Shown here piece after piece: positions 1-13,600 of a DNA stretch of 64,000 bases; the first letter of the stretch is position 1; every line of letters begins with the position of its first letter. The position numbers and the translations under genes were made by a program. The stretch lies in the NCBI GenBank assembly GCA_025093555.1, contig JAIWNF010000030.1, positions 372,001 through 436,000 on the forward strand, given 5' to 3'. The notes beneath the pieces were generated by a model. It made no database searches and was not told the DNA's origin. It saw only the letters and a list, made by a program, of their open reading frames with translations. Source of the stretch: Circinella umbellata. Its lineage: Eukaryota; Mucoromycota; Mucoromycetes; Mucorales; Lichtheimiaceae.

Positions 1-13
1 TGGTAAAATATAG

Positions 14-177
14 GTTTTCGATTTGTTGGGGAGGTTTACGGCAAGCTTGCCTTCGCCCGAGTTTGGTGAGTATCACGATTTTGATGATGATACGTAGATA
101 TCCAGGTGGTGCTCACAAATGAAATGATTAAGACTGTGGCAAACTGGTTTATTCATGAAGATACCGATCCCCGTTAA
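14..177 (+). CDS. 3' end of an unidentified gene (last two exons)
   Basis: Two exons can be read. The first (14-65) follows an AG acceptor at 12-13 and ends at a GTGAGT donor. The second (106-177) follows CCAG and ends in TAA at 175-177. Joined in the only frame open through both, they end in WGGLRQACLRPSL then VVLTNEMIKTVANWF and a charged tail EDTDPR. The gene begins upstream of the window and I do not recognise the family. The call rests on two good splice sites and an open spliced frame; it could be chance in so short a stretch. Confidence 0.45.
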
Positions 178-855
178 GTAAAGGTAACCTGAAGGCATTG
201 TTCGTCTATGTTTATATGTCATTGTCAACAAAATTCTTTTAATGTCTGATTTTTAATACGTACATACGTACCTATAGACTATTTTTATATAGAGCAGTAT
301 TTCATTCAGAAAATTTCACAGCGTAGCAAAAAATAATAATAACTTTTAATATTGACTTATCAACTCGCATGTTATGTCGTCAGATGGATACAAAAACTTG
401 ACTGTGTTATCAAGTATCGATGTAAGATACTGTAAAGAGGTGTAGGGTCAATATACTAGAATATTATACATGTGTTTAGTTTGCTGAAATCTGATACACT
501 ATGACTCATCAATATAAAACGCTATACATTGGATCGTGGCATTTGGTTACTCTGTCGTGAAATCAAGTGCATAAACATCAGCAACGGATAAATAAAGACG
601 CATTATAATAGTTTAGAGGACGCGTCCCCAAGAGAATATCTGTACAACAATACTTTCTCTTTTTTTTTCCTCAATATTATGTTTCTTCAACATTCCGTCC
701 GAGGTCTTGCTACCAAACGTTTTTTTACGCAAGGTAATATAAGACAAAAAAAACAGAATCTTTTTTTTATTATTATCATTATTAAACGACACTCTTTTTC
801 CGCTGTAAACTTTATTACTATTTGTTTCCATAATTATTAAATAAATAAAATAGGA
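178..855. other. Intergenic, no gene seen
   Basis: AT-rich spacer with poly-T and poly-A tracts close to the start of the sulfurtransferase gene. No convincing ORF on either strand; the one minus-strand ORF over 613-864 is low-complexity lysine/asparagine and overlaps the next start. It presumably holds the promoter of the sulfurtransferase gene. Confidence 0.5.
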
Positions 856-2026
856 ATGTCTCAATCACGTAATTTTAAAAGTCTTGTATCAACAAGCGAA
901 TTAGCATCATCACTCGATAAAGTTAAAGTATTAGATGGTTCGTGGCATATGCCCAATGCCAATCGCGATGCTTATCAAGAATATGTTCAACAACACATTC
1001 CAGGTGCACGTTTCTTTGGCATTGACGAAATTAAGGATACAACTGTGGACTTACCTCATATGCTTCCCACACCCGAAGTATTTGCTGAAGCTGTTGGTAC
1101 ATTTCTTTTCTTTTTATTTTTCTTATATCATCAGAGCAAAAGATAGTATTGGCATATGCTGATATGGTGTGACCTTTATCATATATTTTGTATAATAAAA
1201 AGGTCGACTCGGTATTAGTGAAAAGGATCAAGTCGTTGTTTATGATTCTGTTGGTATTTTCTCAGCTACTCGAGTTTACTGGACCTTCAAGGTAATGAAT
1301 CCAAATAACATTTATTATCGATTTCGCGAGCTATTAATGAAGAAAAAATCTAACCTCCTAATTTTGCTAGGTTTTTGGTCATCAAAATGTATCCGTATTA
1401 AATGGTGGATTGGCCAAATGGATCAAAGAAGGTCGTGCCACAGAGACAGGTGCTCCCAAAATCACACACACTCATTACACTGTACCTACTTTGAATAAAC
1501 AACTTGTACGTGATTATAACCAAGTTCTTGAAAACGCACGTCAAGATGGAAAATTAGCACAAGTTTTAGATGCACGACCCAATCCACGTTTTACAGGTGA
1601 AGCTCCTGAACCCCGACCTGGTTTGAGTTCGGGTCATATGCCTGGATCGATCAGTGTTCCTTTTAATGTTGTGATTGAAGATGGTCAATTATTGGATTCA
1701 GAAAAGTTACGTGGTGTGTTTGAGTCTCGTGGTGTCGATCTTGACAAAGAAATTGTTGCTAGCTGTGGTAGGTCTTTTTTTTAGGAGGATATGGATATGT
1801 AAAAAAGAGAGCATATTTACTTTTGGAAGAAATAAGAGACATATGAGAAGTTTGAGGGAGATGGACTCATGTAAGAAAAAATTTTACCTATACAGGAAGC
1901 GGTATTACTGCATCAACATTATACTTTGCATTGGAACAAGCTGGAGCAAAAAATATTGCCGTTTATGATGGAAGCTGGACTGAATATGCCGACAAAAAGG
2001 ATAGCATTATTGTAAAAGATCAATAA
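856..2026 (+). CDS. Thiosulfate/3-mercaptopyruvate sulfurtransferase (tandem rhodanese)
   Basis: Transfers sulfur from 3-mercaptopyruvate or thiosulfate to a thiophilic acceptor (known of the family). Four exons, 856-1096, 1203-1291, 1371-1767 and 1896-2026, join in frame to 285 residues, the usual length for the eukaryotic enzyme. The first rhodanese domain starts at VLDGSWHMP and includes QQHIPGARFFGIDEIKD and VVVYDSVGIFSATRVYW. The second has VLDARPNPRFTGEAPEPRPG, SGHMPGSISVPF and the active-site loop CGSGITAS, split by the last intron; the cysteine is the sulfur-carrying residue. CGSG is closer to mercaptopyruvate than to thiosulfate enzymes. There is no obvious long N-terminal targeting extension, so cytosolic or mitochondrial location is open. 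The start is the first ATG in the frame, with an A/T-rich leader. Confidence 0.93.
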
Positions 2027-3056
2027 AAAAAATTCAAAATAGGATTGAGAATATTTGTATATTATTTATCATTCAGCTCAATAAACACATAACACGGCTA
2101 TTTGTTTGATTGTTTTTTGGATAAACTATACATAATGGAATTGTAATAAGTGAAAAGTCGTCTTGCCGTCTTCAAGTTATTGAGATGATCTTAATTTAAA
2201 CAAGAGTCAAGCGAGGATAACAGTTCAGTGCTAATCATAGCATTCAACAAACAAAAAACAAACATATCAGGATCGTATATAACAGTGAATGATCAAAAGC
2301 CTACTTGTTCAGTGAGTTGGGCAACAAAAGAAAATTTTCTGACAGATATGAATTTCAGAGGTGATACAGAACATTTTTCAGAAGCCTATAAACGTTGCTA
2401 AATGTCGACTTTGTAAGTTGATATTTTAATAAATGTTGTACCACAGCCACAATCTGCTTAATAATTTGGTTTTGAATAACACTGACTGTAATTTTTTTTA
2501 GAAGAAAAAAAGAAAAGAGTGAAGTTGTCAATGTATGGGGTTTATTTGGATAACTGATTATTTTGCTCTACGTAATGATAATTTGTTCAGGGTTATTTAT
2601 ATACGACCTGAGCTATTAATCACATAGAATCAATATAGAAATACATTTCTCTTATTCTTCTTGTATCTTTATGTTTTGGTTTCTTCAGCTATTATATAAT
2701 TGGTATTTTGTCTAATTCACATTTGACCAATAGTTATATAACCTACTACATACAGTATCACACTCAAACAATTGAGTTACTTTCAAAAAAAATATTGATC
2801 GTTTAAGAATACGTATAGTTTAATTTAAAGATATCTAATAAATTTCTTTATAATTTTATTTCACAAGTACTACCATAAACCATGTGTGCATAATCGAATC
2901 GGAGCACTTCCTTTTCTGGGTTGCTGTCAAAAAAAAAAAAGTTCTGTGGCTTTGAAGCTAGACGGATTTCAAAAATAAAAAATTTATGAAAGGAAAAAGT
3001 TCGCGTAGTTAACTTTTTTTTTTTTTCTTTTGTACTTAACACATTACTCAATAATC
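2027..3056. other. Intergenic between sulfurtransferase and SNU13
   Basis: AT-rich. The end nearest 2027 is the 3' region of the sulfurtransferase gene and the part nearest 3056, with long T runs, is the SNU13 promoter and leader. A start-less open stretch near 2280-2401 was noted and not called. Confidence 0.5.
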
Positions 3057-3916
3057 ATGGTAAGTTTTATTTTTTTATTATTACTAATAAATATTGTTTT
3101 CTCGGTATATATTCAATTAAAATGGTTTATAGTAAAAGTAAATTTAACATCTTTTTCTATTTCTTATTAATAGTCTGTCAATCCTAAAGCTTTCCCTCTT
3201 GCTGATGCTACTTTGACCAACACCATCTTGGATCTTATCCAACAAGCTTCTCACTACAAGCAACTCAAGAAGGGTGCTAACGAAGGTAAATAATAATTCA
3301 TTTATTCAATATGAATATATAGTTTATATGCTTATCTTGTTTTGTCAATGAAAACTTATTTTTAAAAAATATATCTTTTTAACTTTTATAGCCACCAAGA
3401 CTCTTAACCGTGGTATCTCTGAATTCATCGTCATGGCTGGTAAGTTTAAAAATTGGGAAGATCAACAATAACAAAAAAGAAAAGAATATATACAAAAAAA
3501 AAAGCAAATGATGAAAAATTTGCCTTTACTCCGGTGACAAACAGCAAACATGGACATGGAAAACGATTAGTCTTACTGAAGTGCTTTTTTATATACATAT
3601 ATATTCTTTTTCTTTTGTGTTAATTGTTGTTATGCAAAAAAAAAATTATATGTAGTTATGGTAACTGACTTTTTTTCTATAATGAATTGAAAAAATAATA
3701 GCTGATACCGAACCTCTTGAAATTTTGTTGCACCTTCCTTTGCTTTGTGAAGATAAGAACGTTCCCTACGTCTTTGTTCCTTCCAAGACTGCTTTGGGTC
3801 GTGCTTGTGGTGTCTCTCGTTCCGTTATTGCTACCTCCGTTACTTCTAACGAAGGTTCTGACTTGAAGCCCCAAATTCAATCTATCAAGAACCAAATCGA
3901 AAAACTTTTGATTTAA
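3057..3916 (+). CDS. SNU13: Snu13 / 15.5K (NHP2L1) K-turn-binding protein
   Basis: L7Ae-family protein of U4/U6.U5 tri-snRNP and box C/D snoRNPs; it binds the kink-turn of U4 snRNA and of box C/D RNAs and nucleates assembly (established). Four exons: 3057-3059, 3174-3285, 3392-3439 and 3702-3916, giving 125 residues against 126 in yeast and 128 in human. Recognisable blocks are [52 protein letters not shown] and [20 protein letters not shown], followed by GVSRSVIA. The first exon is only the start codon: ATG is followed directly by GTAAGT. All junctions keep frame. The third intron (3440-3701) is the longest and carries a box C/D snoRNA, described separately. Confidence 0.97.
3500..3588 (+). 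ncRNA. Putative intronic box C/D snoRNA
   Basis: Inside SNU13 intron 3. A perfect box C (ATGATGA, 3508-3514) and box D (CTGA, 3576-3579) are flanked by a perfect 7-bp terminal stem, AAAAGCA (3500-3506) with TGCTTTT (3582-3588), about 89 bases in all. Upstream of box D, CGATTAGTCTT (3564-3574) is an 11-base perfect complement to a conserved large-subunit rRNA segment that I recall as AAGACTAATCG. The box D+5 rule points to the A following AAG in that segment. This is next to the G methylated by yeast snR60 / vertebrate U80 (from memory), a one-base disagreement that I cannot resolve. Convincing internal C' and D' boxes were not found. No expression evidence is available. Confidence 0.75.
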
Positions 3917-4679
3917 TTTCATTTTATCCGCATACCATTAAATTTTTAAAAAAAAACAAAAACACACGGCATCATGTAAAAAAAAACCTTTCATATTATT
4001 TTCTCTCCCATTTTCTATTTCTTGATGATCATTGTTGGTGCGGACGCCTCTTCTTTTTATATTTTCTTTATATTTTTTTTTTATTTTATCTACAAAACAC
4101 ACACATATATTTAGTATTCCTATTATTATTGTGAATGATGCACTGACAGGAGAAAGAAATCAGTGTAAATACAACATTTTTTTCTTTATTTGGCATTCCA
4201 AAAAAGTAAAAGAACCAAAAATAAATTTTCTATTTTGTACATTTTCAACATACAATTATTTTTGAATTGGAGGTGTAAGGATAATTAATCGTTTGATGTG
4301 TTATGTTTTCTACTAAAAGACTTATCCAATTTTAACCCAGTGAGATCAAATTGTGCATATTGAAAATCAAGTTTGGTTTATTAATCGTTCAATTAATTAT
4401 TATTATATTATATATACATGGTAATTTTGTGTGTATCCGATAATTGCTAGAAGGAGTAGAAAAAAATAACCAAGCTTTTTATACAATGCATAAGAAAACC
4501 ATCTATCTAAAATATATGTATTTTGTATAAATCCTATAACTACATAATAATAATAGTTATGAGGGAGGGGTAAGGGGGGAATATTCAATGCAAAATTGTT
4601 TGTTATTAATATGTATATTGTTATTCGAATCATCAAAACTTAAGCTGTTGATTCAAATATATATATATATTCAGGTATA
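3917..4679. other. Convergent 3' intergenic region
   Basis: Lies between the stops of SNU13 (+) and the hybrid histidine kinase (-). It contains poly-T and TA-rich tracts and no supported coding sequence; it should hold both 3' untranslated regions. Confidence 0.5.
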
Positions 4680-7600
4680 TTATTCAGTACTACCATTATT
4701 ATTATTTAAGCAAAAACGTCTCAATGCCTCAGCAAGGACTTGATTATTCATTGGTTTTGTCAGGTATCTACACAAATATAAAGAAAAAAATATATTCAGT
4801 CAATTAGACCAATCGAAGAAGGGAGAAAAGAAAAAAGAAACCTACCCGTTCATTTGAGCATCCAGGCAAATTTTTCGTGCACTGTCTTGTACATCAGCAC
4901 TAAGGGCCACAATAGGAAGTCGTATTGATCGATCTTCTTCAGATTCAGTTTTTCTAATGCGTTTCGTAGCTTCTACACCGTCACACTATAGAAAAAATTC
5001 AATATCAAGTTTAATATTCACATTTTATAAATTGAGTGTTATTATAGAATCTATATTACCTTTGGCATATGATGATCAAAAAAGGCCATTGTGAAATATC
5101 CTGGTGGATTCTTCTCCCAAGCTTGAACAGCTTCCAAACCATTATTAGCACAAACTACTTGGAAACCTAAACGAGTTAATTGTTTATATAACAGTTTTTG
5201 TGCGACGGGATTATCTACATAGTAATATTTGTAAGTTTTTTGTTGCTACGTATACTATTTTTTTTATATCCTATATATCGTAGGGACTAAATCTTAGGAT
5301 TAGTTTTTACCTTCTGCTGCAAGGATATGCATCTTGCTGAATAATATTTTTTCTTGGGCGGTAATTGCTCCACTTGATGGATTTGGTGGTAACCGAATCG
5401 TTGGTTGAGGTGTTGATAGATCATCCTTTGTTTGGCGTAATGTGTCAAGGATTGTACGAATCAACTTTTGTCGACGTAAAGGAACAGACATTTTTACTAT
5501 TAGCCGCTTATGTTTCTTTTGCTGTTCCTGTTGTCCAATACTACTATTATTATTATTTGCAGTAATCAATGGTGTCGTTCGTCCTCCGTCTTCTGTGATC
5601 ATTTGATTTTTTTCAAAATATTCGCATACAGTACTACTTGGATAATGCATAATAATTGTACAGCGTGTTCGATTCACAAAATATTGGACATTTTCAGCCC
5701 ATGATTTATATTGATGATCACGCGTCAATGAAAGACCAATAATAAGCGCTTCAAAGTTTTGTTGTCCTTTCAATGCCGCTAATTCATCTATTGTACAAGC
5801 ACCTTCAACTGTAATACCAGGAAGTAGATGACGAACCATCTTCACAGAAGATTTTTCTTTTGTTATGACCAATAATCGACACTCTTCTTTTAATTCGTTT
5901 AGTAATGCGGCAATCATATTGTCACGCTCCAATGATTGATCTTGAACTTTAGTCACTTGAATTGTGAAATAGAAATTTGAACCTTTGCCTGGTTGACTTG
6001 ACACATCAATGGAACCACCCATAAGTTCGACAAGTTGAAGAGAAATAGATAATCCTAGACCTGTACCACCGTATTTACGACTATACAATTATATACAATT
6101 ATTATAGATTGTCCAATTTCTTGAAACTTACTTTTACTGCGAAAACAAACATATGATGCATTAATACGTACGTGGTACTTCCATCAACCTGAGAAAATGG
6201 AGCAAATAAAACTTTTCGTTGCTCTTCACTGATACCAATACCCGTATCAATGACTTCAAATAACAATGAAACTTTATCTTTCTCAAGATTTTTACTTGTA
6301 CTTTTATCAACGGAACAACGTATTTCAATCTCTCCTTCATGAGTAAATTTGATTGCGTTTCCGAGTAAATTAACCATTATCCTAATTTTATATATATTTG
6401 TAGTAAGTTCATTTATCCCAATGATTATACATAGTACACAAAGTTAATTCTTATACTTACTGTCTTAAACGATTTTCATCGGCTTTTACAACAGAAGGAA
6501 CATCATCAGCAACTTTATACGAAATAGCAATATTTTTTTGGACAGCCATAGCTACAAGCATTTCAATGACATCAGTGATTGTATTTTCTACAACAACGTC
6601 AGATAAATCAAGTGAAACTTTTCCTGCTTGGAGTTTACTAAAGTTCAACAAGTCATCAATTATCTGTAATAATATTTCACAAGATTCTTTGGCTGTTTTG
6701 ACCAAATCACGTTGTTCAGGATCCAAACTACATATCCATTTTTTGGTTTTTTTTTTAGCAATTAGTCTTTTTTTTTCTACATAAATGAAGAGTCCTTTAT
6801 GTTTACAATAGATGTTGTAATGTAAAACACTTACTTTGTCTCTGCCAGTAAGGATATCATACCATAAAATCCAGAAAAAGGGGTACGAATCTCATGGCTC
6901 ATATTCGCCAAAAATATCTCTCTTAGACGAGTTGCTCGAACAGCGGCCTCTTTACTCTTTCGAGCATCTTCAAGTGCTTGTTTTTGCATTTCAATCATTC
7001 TATTCATATGCACCCATTTAAGAATTTTTTTTTCAAAGTTTATCAACGACTCTATTCCACCCACAACAGCAACCATTTGTGTTTGTCAAATTAATTATAA
7101 TTCTTTGTATTACGTACCTCATGTTCGCCATTGTTACACGTTGAACAGACTTGAACAAAAATGCATTCGTGATTGAAATACCCATTTGCTGACACAACAA
7201 ACTTAACACTGTAACATGTCTTTGAGTAAAGACACCTACTGATCCTTCAATAAATAAGCAGCCTGTCATGGCACTTTTATGAATAATTGGCATACAAATG
7301 ACTGATTTATTGGGTCCTGACCGTTTATACCAAGGTCCCACTGCAAATCGAGTATCTTGTTGAATATCACGTATAAAAATACTTTCACCTGTATGAATGG
7401 TATGGTTAATGATACGACTCGATACAAGTTCATCATCTTCTAATAAAGGTCTAGGAGGTTCATAGGTTGTTGTTCCGTCGTGTTGATTTCCATAGGCGCA
7501 AACGCCATATTTTTCTTCTTTGACAATGATCGCACCACATTCTGCGCCTATTTAACATATATATATATCAAGAAGGATCATGTTTAATAACTCTTGTTTA

Positions 7601-10600
7601 TTAAAAAAAAACACCTTCCTCCCTCCCCCTATATAAAATCGTTTTTTTTTTTTGCTTTTATATGAGAAAAGTAAATATTTACCTGAGTTTTCTAAAATGA
7701 TCCCCACCATCGATGATAAAAGAGCATCAAATTTGACTTCAGAACTCATGACTTGAGATGATTTGAGAATGGATGCCATATCCAACTATGAATTATGAAA
7801 ACAATATCGATTTAAGAAATTGGCTTTTTTTTACTATATATATATATATAGGGTACTCGACCCAACCCTACAATTATTATGTACAGACTTACAATATCAA
7901 GCGTCAATAGAGTATTTTCGGTAGTAACTGGCGGAATCGATTCAGAAACATAAGGTTCGTTCATTGCTGCAGCAGGCGTTTGTCCATAGGATGATGTACT
8001 CCAAGTGCCTTGTGGACCCAAGAAGGGGAATGGATCTGTTTGAATAGCAGCATCATGGAATTCTGTTCTATTGACATTGTATTTTTCCAAAAGTTCTACA
8101 TATTGACTACTTAATTGTCGTGCTTTCCCATAGGTCCCGTGAGTCATATATAAATCGATGGCCTAAAAAAATAATAATTTGTTCATGTATAATATAAACA
8201 TTGCAATTCTCTTTTCACTTTGTTTCTCTTTCATATAATAACTGTTTTTTTTTTTTACCTTTTTGATAAAATTATATGCAATATTACGCATACCCATACG
8301 TTGATAAAATGCACCGGTATATTCATTAATAATACAAAGTTCAAGATACCAAGCACCTTCGCGTGCTAAATCCATCGCTTCTTCATAGAGTCGACCTGCA
8401 TTTTCTAAATCAGGTGTCTTATCCAGTGATCGTAATTCCGCTTCCACAAGTATCCAGTACATCATATAATTCACCCGACTATTGATCGCCCATTCATAAA
8501 GCATTTCTTGATTTTTTGTTATTCTTTCCATTATTTCTTGTTGTTCGCCTTGATTCAACTCATTTGCGTCTCGTCGTAGTTTACTGATGAGCGCAAGTGA
8601 AAAATAAAATAACAGTAGCCTAGTATGCTTGTGACATGGATGTAAATACATTGTTTTTACACATCGATATCCAGTCTCTATCGCAGTGTCAATATAACCA
8701 TAGAGTACCAACGGAATCATCTTATATGTTTCATACCAATTCAATGATACATCAATATTGGAGCTGTCACGTGTACTTTCAGTTATAAAATGTTCACTAT
8801 TGAATCCATCATCACCATCAAATACTTCTGGAGTATTATAAAATGTTTGGCCTTGAAGTGCCTTGATTGTTCGAATAATGGAAATGACAAGAATATTGGT
8901 TTGTACAGAAGAAGACCATGCATGAACAGTTTCAAAGCATTCTTCGGCTGCTTGTAACGCATCTGAAAGATTAGCACCCAGAGTGAACATGGATACACTA
9001 ATATGAAGTTGAGAAAAGGAAGCATATACCCGGTCGCCACAGCTAAGAGAAATATGCATCCCTGTTCGATACCATTGGAGTGAATCTCGTGAATGATGAT
9101 TCCATTGGGATAAAAAATTGGCATAAAGAAAATAACTTCGTCCTTTCTCCAAATTGGTGCCATATTTATCTGCTACAGCAACTCCTGCGGCACCAAGCTC
9201 CTATATTATAAAATAACAATTGATAAAAAGTCAGAAAAAGAGTAAATGTAAAAGTAATTCGTAGACCAACAGAAAAAAAGAAAACGTGTATAAATGTGTC
9301 ATGGAACTCACCTCTCCGTACGCATACAGACCGAAACGCATGACTGAAGCCGCACCCATGAATTGAAACGCAACACCAGTGCAAGATACAAGTCCTCTAT
9401 CTAAGCACAAATTAACAATCCTACATCCCCAATAATACATTTCGCGTTGTTGACCAACCCAATAAGCAACTGTACACCTATTTATTATTATAATTTAGGG
9501 TATCTCTAATTAGTAACTAATAATACAGTTTTTTCTTTATTTTATTTTATGAAAAAAAAAAAGTAAAATTTAAACTAAAAAAAAGGGAAACTTACAGTTC
9601 TTCCAAAACCGCAGCTGCCGTTTTAAACATATTATCACCACATGCTTTCACATCATGGACAACATTTTCTAATCCAATCTTATCCAATTTGGATTTGGCT
9701 TCATAAAATTCACATTGTAAAGCTTCTTCTGTTGTATTAAATTCAAAATGACCACCCAATAACTCTGCCAAACATGCATGCAAAGCATGACTACTTTTAT
9801 CATACCATTGGCGTGATAAATAATATTTAGACTGGATACGATACGCATTACTTCGATCAACAGGATCACGAACAAAGGCCAGTAAGTCTTCTAACAAGTT
9901 CTCAGTTAAATCGTATTCACCAACAATCCAAGCTAGTGCAGATGCATTTGTATATAAACTGACGGTCGTAGCATACTCATCTGCACTCCAATCAAGATCA
10001 CGATCACCAAAATCAATGGCGGCTTTGTAATAGGCAAATGACATACGATGAGCACCTGCATTTCTACCTTTATTACCAGCGTGGATCATAATTCGACGAT
10101 ACGGTAATCTGTTTTCAACGGGTAAAGCCATGATTAATTCAGGACATTTCAGAAGATGATCAGCGATCAAGAACGTATCACATTCGTTTTCTATCATAAT
10201 ATATTTAATCATTATAAGTTTTTTTCTTGTATTCCAAACTCATCATGCGTATTACATACATTATAAAGCAAAATAATGCAAAATAGTTGACAGACCTTTC
10301 ATTAAATGCTGAGCTATCTTGAAATGTATTTTAGATCGTGTTTTTGGATTAGCCAACTCCATCGCTGCTTGTGATATTCGATCGTGACACCATTTGAATT
10401 CGTCACTTTGTGTCGGCATGATATATCCTTCCTGCAAAACAGCTTGTAATCCACTAATAGGATCATTACTAGATCTGGTTGAAGATGAATCAATACTCGA
10501 TGGACTCGTTGGTGATCCTTTGTATTTGCTATGTCGACTTTGATGTTGTTTTCGTAGTAATGACTGATGTGTTGATCTACTGCTACTATCAGTATTTTCA

Positions 10601-13600
10601 TCTTGTTGAATAGTATTTGAAAACTTGCTAAGTGGGTGTAAATATTCTGTAATTGCTTTATCTTCGTGTGGACAACGGAAATAACCATTACTAGTATTAT
10701 TATTTGCTGTTTGTGTCGAAGTGGTGGTGGCAGTAGTAGTAGTATTTGTAAAGGTATTATTATCATCAATTCCGGAGATGAAGTCACTAGTAGCGCTTTG
10801 GTTATCCTCTATCAATTCTGAATCACCTAATCTCGGGATATCGTACGTTGCTTTGGATGATGAACTTAAACTGGTCGCATCATCACTTATTACACTACTC
10901 GTTACACTGTCTTCTGGATCCGAATCTAACATTAAACTTTTCACGGTACTCCATGAAAAAGTATCGCCTACAAACGATGCCCATTTTAATAAAAGTTGTC
11001 CGTCCCGCGGTAACTCTCGTAATCGTGCTATCAAAAACGATTGATTCAGTGTATCGGATGGATTCGAAACTGATGTGCCATACATAGTAGCCTGCTGGAT
11101 TTCTTGTAAATTATAGTCCCATTCATTCTTTTCCCAATTAAAAAATATAAGCTTTTTCCTTTCTAATGTGCGAAGCAATTGTGATGTGTAAAAACAATTT
11201 CCATTGGTCCGATTAAAAATGGCTTCTGCCAGTGGAATCACGTTTTCCCTTCCAACATCGCGTGGTCGGTGAAGCGTATCACAAATAAGGTCTGTCAAGG
11301 ACTCAAAGTTGAGTGCATCCACTTTCATAAAATGAATATTGGAAACATTGGTATTGAGGAATTCCGCTAACTTTCCAGTGACTTCTTTGTCACGATAATT
11401 GACAAATACAAGTATGTTGATCTTGGAAGATATCATAGAATTAAGTAACTCGAGTGATGGCTCATCTATTTAACCCCCCTCCCAAAAAATAGCGATGTTG
11501 TGAAACAAAAAATAATGGCATATATTAATACTCCACCTTTTTCAAGTTTCTTTTATCTTTATTATTATTTTTCCATCTTTTTATCTTACCCGCTTGATGA
11601 AGATCTTCCAGAAACTGTAATTGGAAAAATATTAGTCACTACGTATGATACCTCCCTTTTTTTTGTGTATGTGTGTGTGTTGGTAAATATAATTACATAA
11701 TAAAACATATTTATATATAGTTACCAGTGTTGTCAAACGCCAATTATTAATTGCTCGAAATACTTCCATAAACAACATATGAAATCTTGATTGTGTCTCC
11801 ACATTATCCAGATGAATTGTTTCTGTTGATGTCTCTTCTTTTTTCAAATGTTTAGAATCTATTAATGGTTTTAATTCAGGTACCAAATCCGCAAGTAATC
11901 CAATATTAATGAACTGAGTATCCAAAGCCGATTTGAAATAATCGTAAAATTGTTTGATTTCTTCTTCTGGCTCAGATAAAATTTGTTGTAATACTTGGGA
12001 TAAAGATCTTAAAATACCACTATACGGTAACTTGTTTTTAGAGTCGAATTTAATAGCTGCTACGTATCTATTTCATTGCTTATTTGTTAATTTTCTTTTT
12101 CATAGTTAACTTCAATGAATCTTGAAAGAACCAAACTTGATCTCTCTCTCTCTCTCTCTCTCTCTCGCTCTATGAAATTTCTCTTTTTTTTTACCCATGA
12201 TTACGCGCAGTGGATTGTACAGCATTAAATAAAGTTGACTTGCCTATAATCAAAACTAAAATGTTAATGATTATTTCTTTCAAAATCCACCTTTCCCTCT
12301 TTTGAAATTGTATACTTTTACATTTCCACTCGTCTTTCCCTTTTTCAAAAGTATAATTTTTTACCTATTCCACCAGCTCCATAGACAGCTACCAGTGTAG
12401 TATTTTGTTTTCCATTTACATTATGTACCATTCGAGTATTAGAGCTTGAAATATCACTTCCATCCACACCACTACAATAACTGGGTGATGCCGTGGATTT
12501 ACGTTCTCCATTATCAGCACTTTCAGGACTCGATGTGTCACTCAATGTATCTATCATATGAACACCTCCATTTCCTGTCAAAAATTCAGTAGATGAATTC
12601 GTATTACTACTATTCGTTCCATAATTCGATCGTTCTCGATTTCGTCCAGTTACTGCTTTGTATGTATTCACGTGTCGTTCAATGATATAGGTCATTTCTG
12701 AAATTAATGCGTGACGTCCATAAATTGTTTTGGGAAGTGTAAATACTGAAGCAATATCATGTTTTGCAAGTGGAAATGATGGAATGGGCTACGTATAGGA
12801 TTTAATGCAAATAAAAATAATATAAATAAATGTAAAAGGTTAATTAAAAAATGATATTAATTATAATACCTCAATTGAATTTTCTGGTGATTCTTTAAGT
12901 CTTTTAAGACATTCTTTAAGATCACAACGTACACCATGGGCAGAAGAATATCTATCATCAGGAGCCTAATCAAAGATATATATTTTTTTAGTATTATAAT
13001 ATTCATTTCCCAAGAATAGGTACCGAAAGGGGTATAAGATAATAAAGTGAACACAAAACAAAAACAATACTGCAGGAGAATGACTATAAAAGTAAATTGT
13101 AGGAATTCTGGAATATTGAATTAAAATGGTTTACCTTGTTGGTCATTTTTTCTATAATTCTTGAAAGTACTTCTGGTACATCCAATTGAACATCATGAAC
13201 CAATGGCACTTTACGACTCAAAATTCCATTTAAGACTTCTAATGGACCTCCTTCAAAAGGAGTTTTACCTGTCAAAAGAACGTAAAAGATAATTCCCAAT
13301 GAATAAATATCGGATCGATGATCAGGTGCATACGTCGTTCGACCTGTCTGTTCAGGACTCATATATACTAATAAACTTTGTAATGCGTGCATCGACTCCT
13401 TATTATTGGCAGTTTTGCGCCAACCTTCACTTGTAAGAAAACTATAAAATCATAATAGAGTGAATATTTAATAAGAAACCAGATCATAATAAATGCACAC
13501 ATGTACGTTATTATTATGAACATTTATTCTTATTTTTTGCTTCTCAGTAGTCATACATCTTATTTCCCTCATTCTCATAACCCCCCCCCCACTCTCTGTT

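Noticed and set aside
2285..2401. Open stretch reading TVNDQKPTCSVSWATKENF to AYKRC and stop
   Set aside because: No upstream start and no clear acceptor linking it to another exon; could be a lone 3' exon but not supportable.
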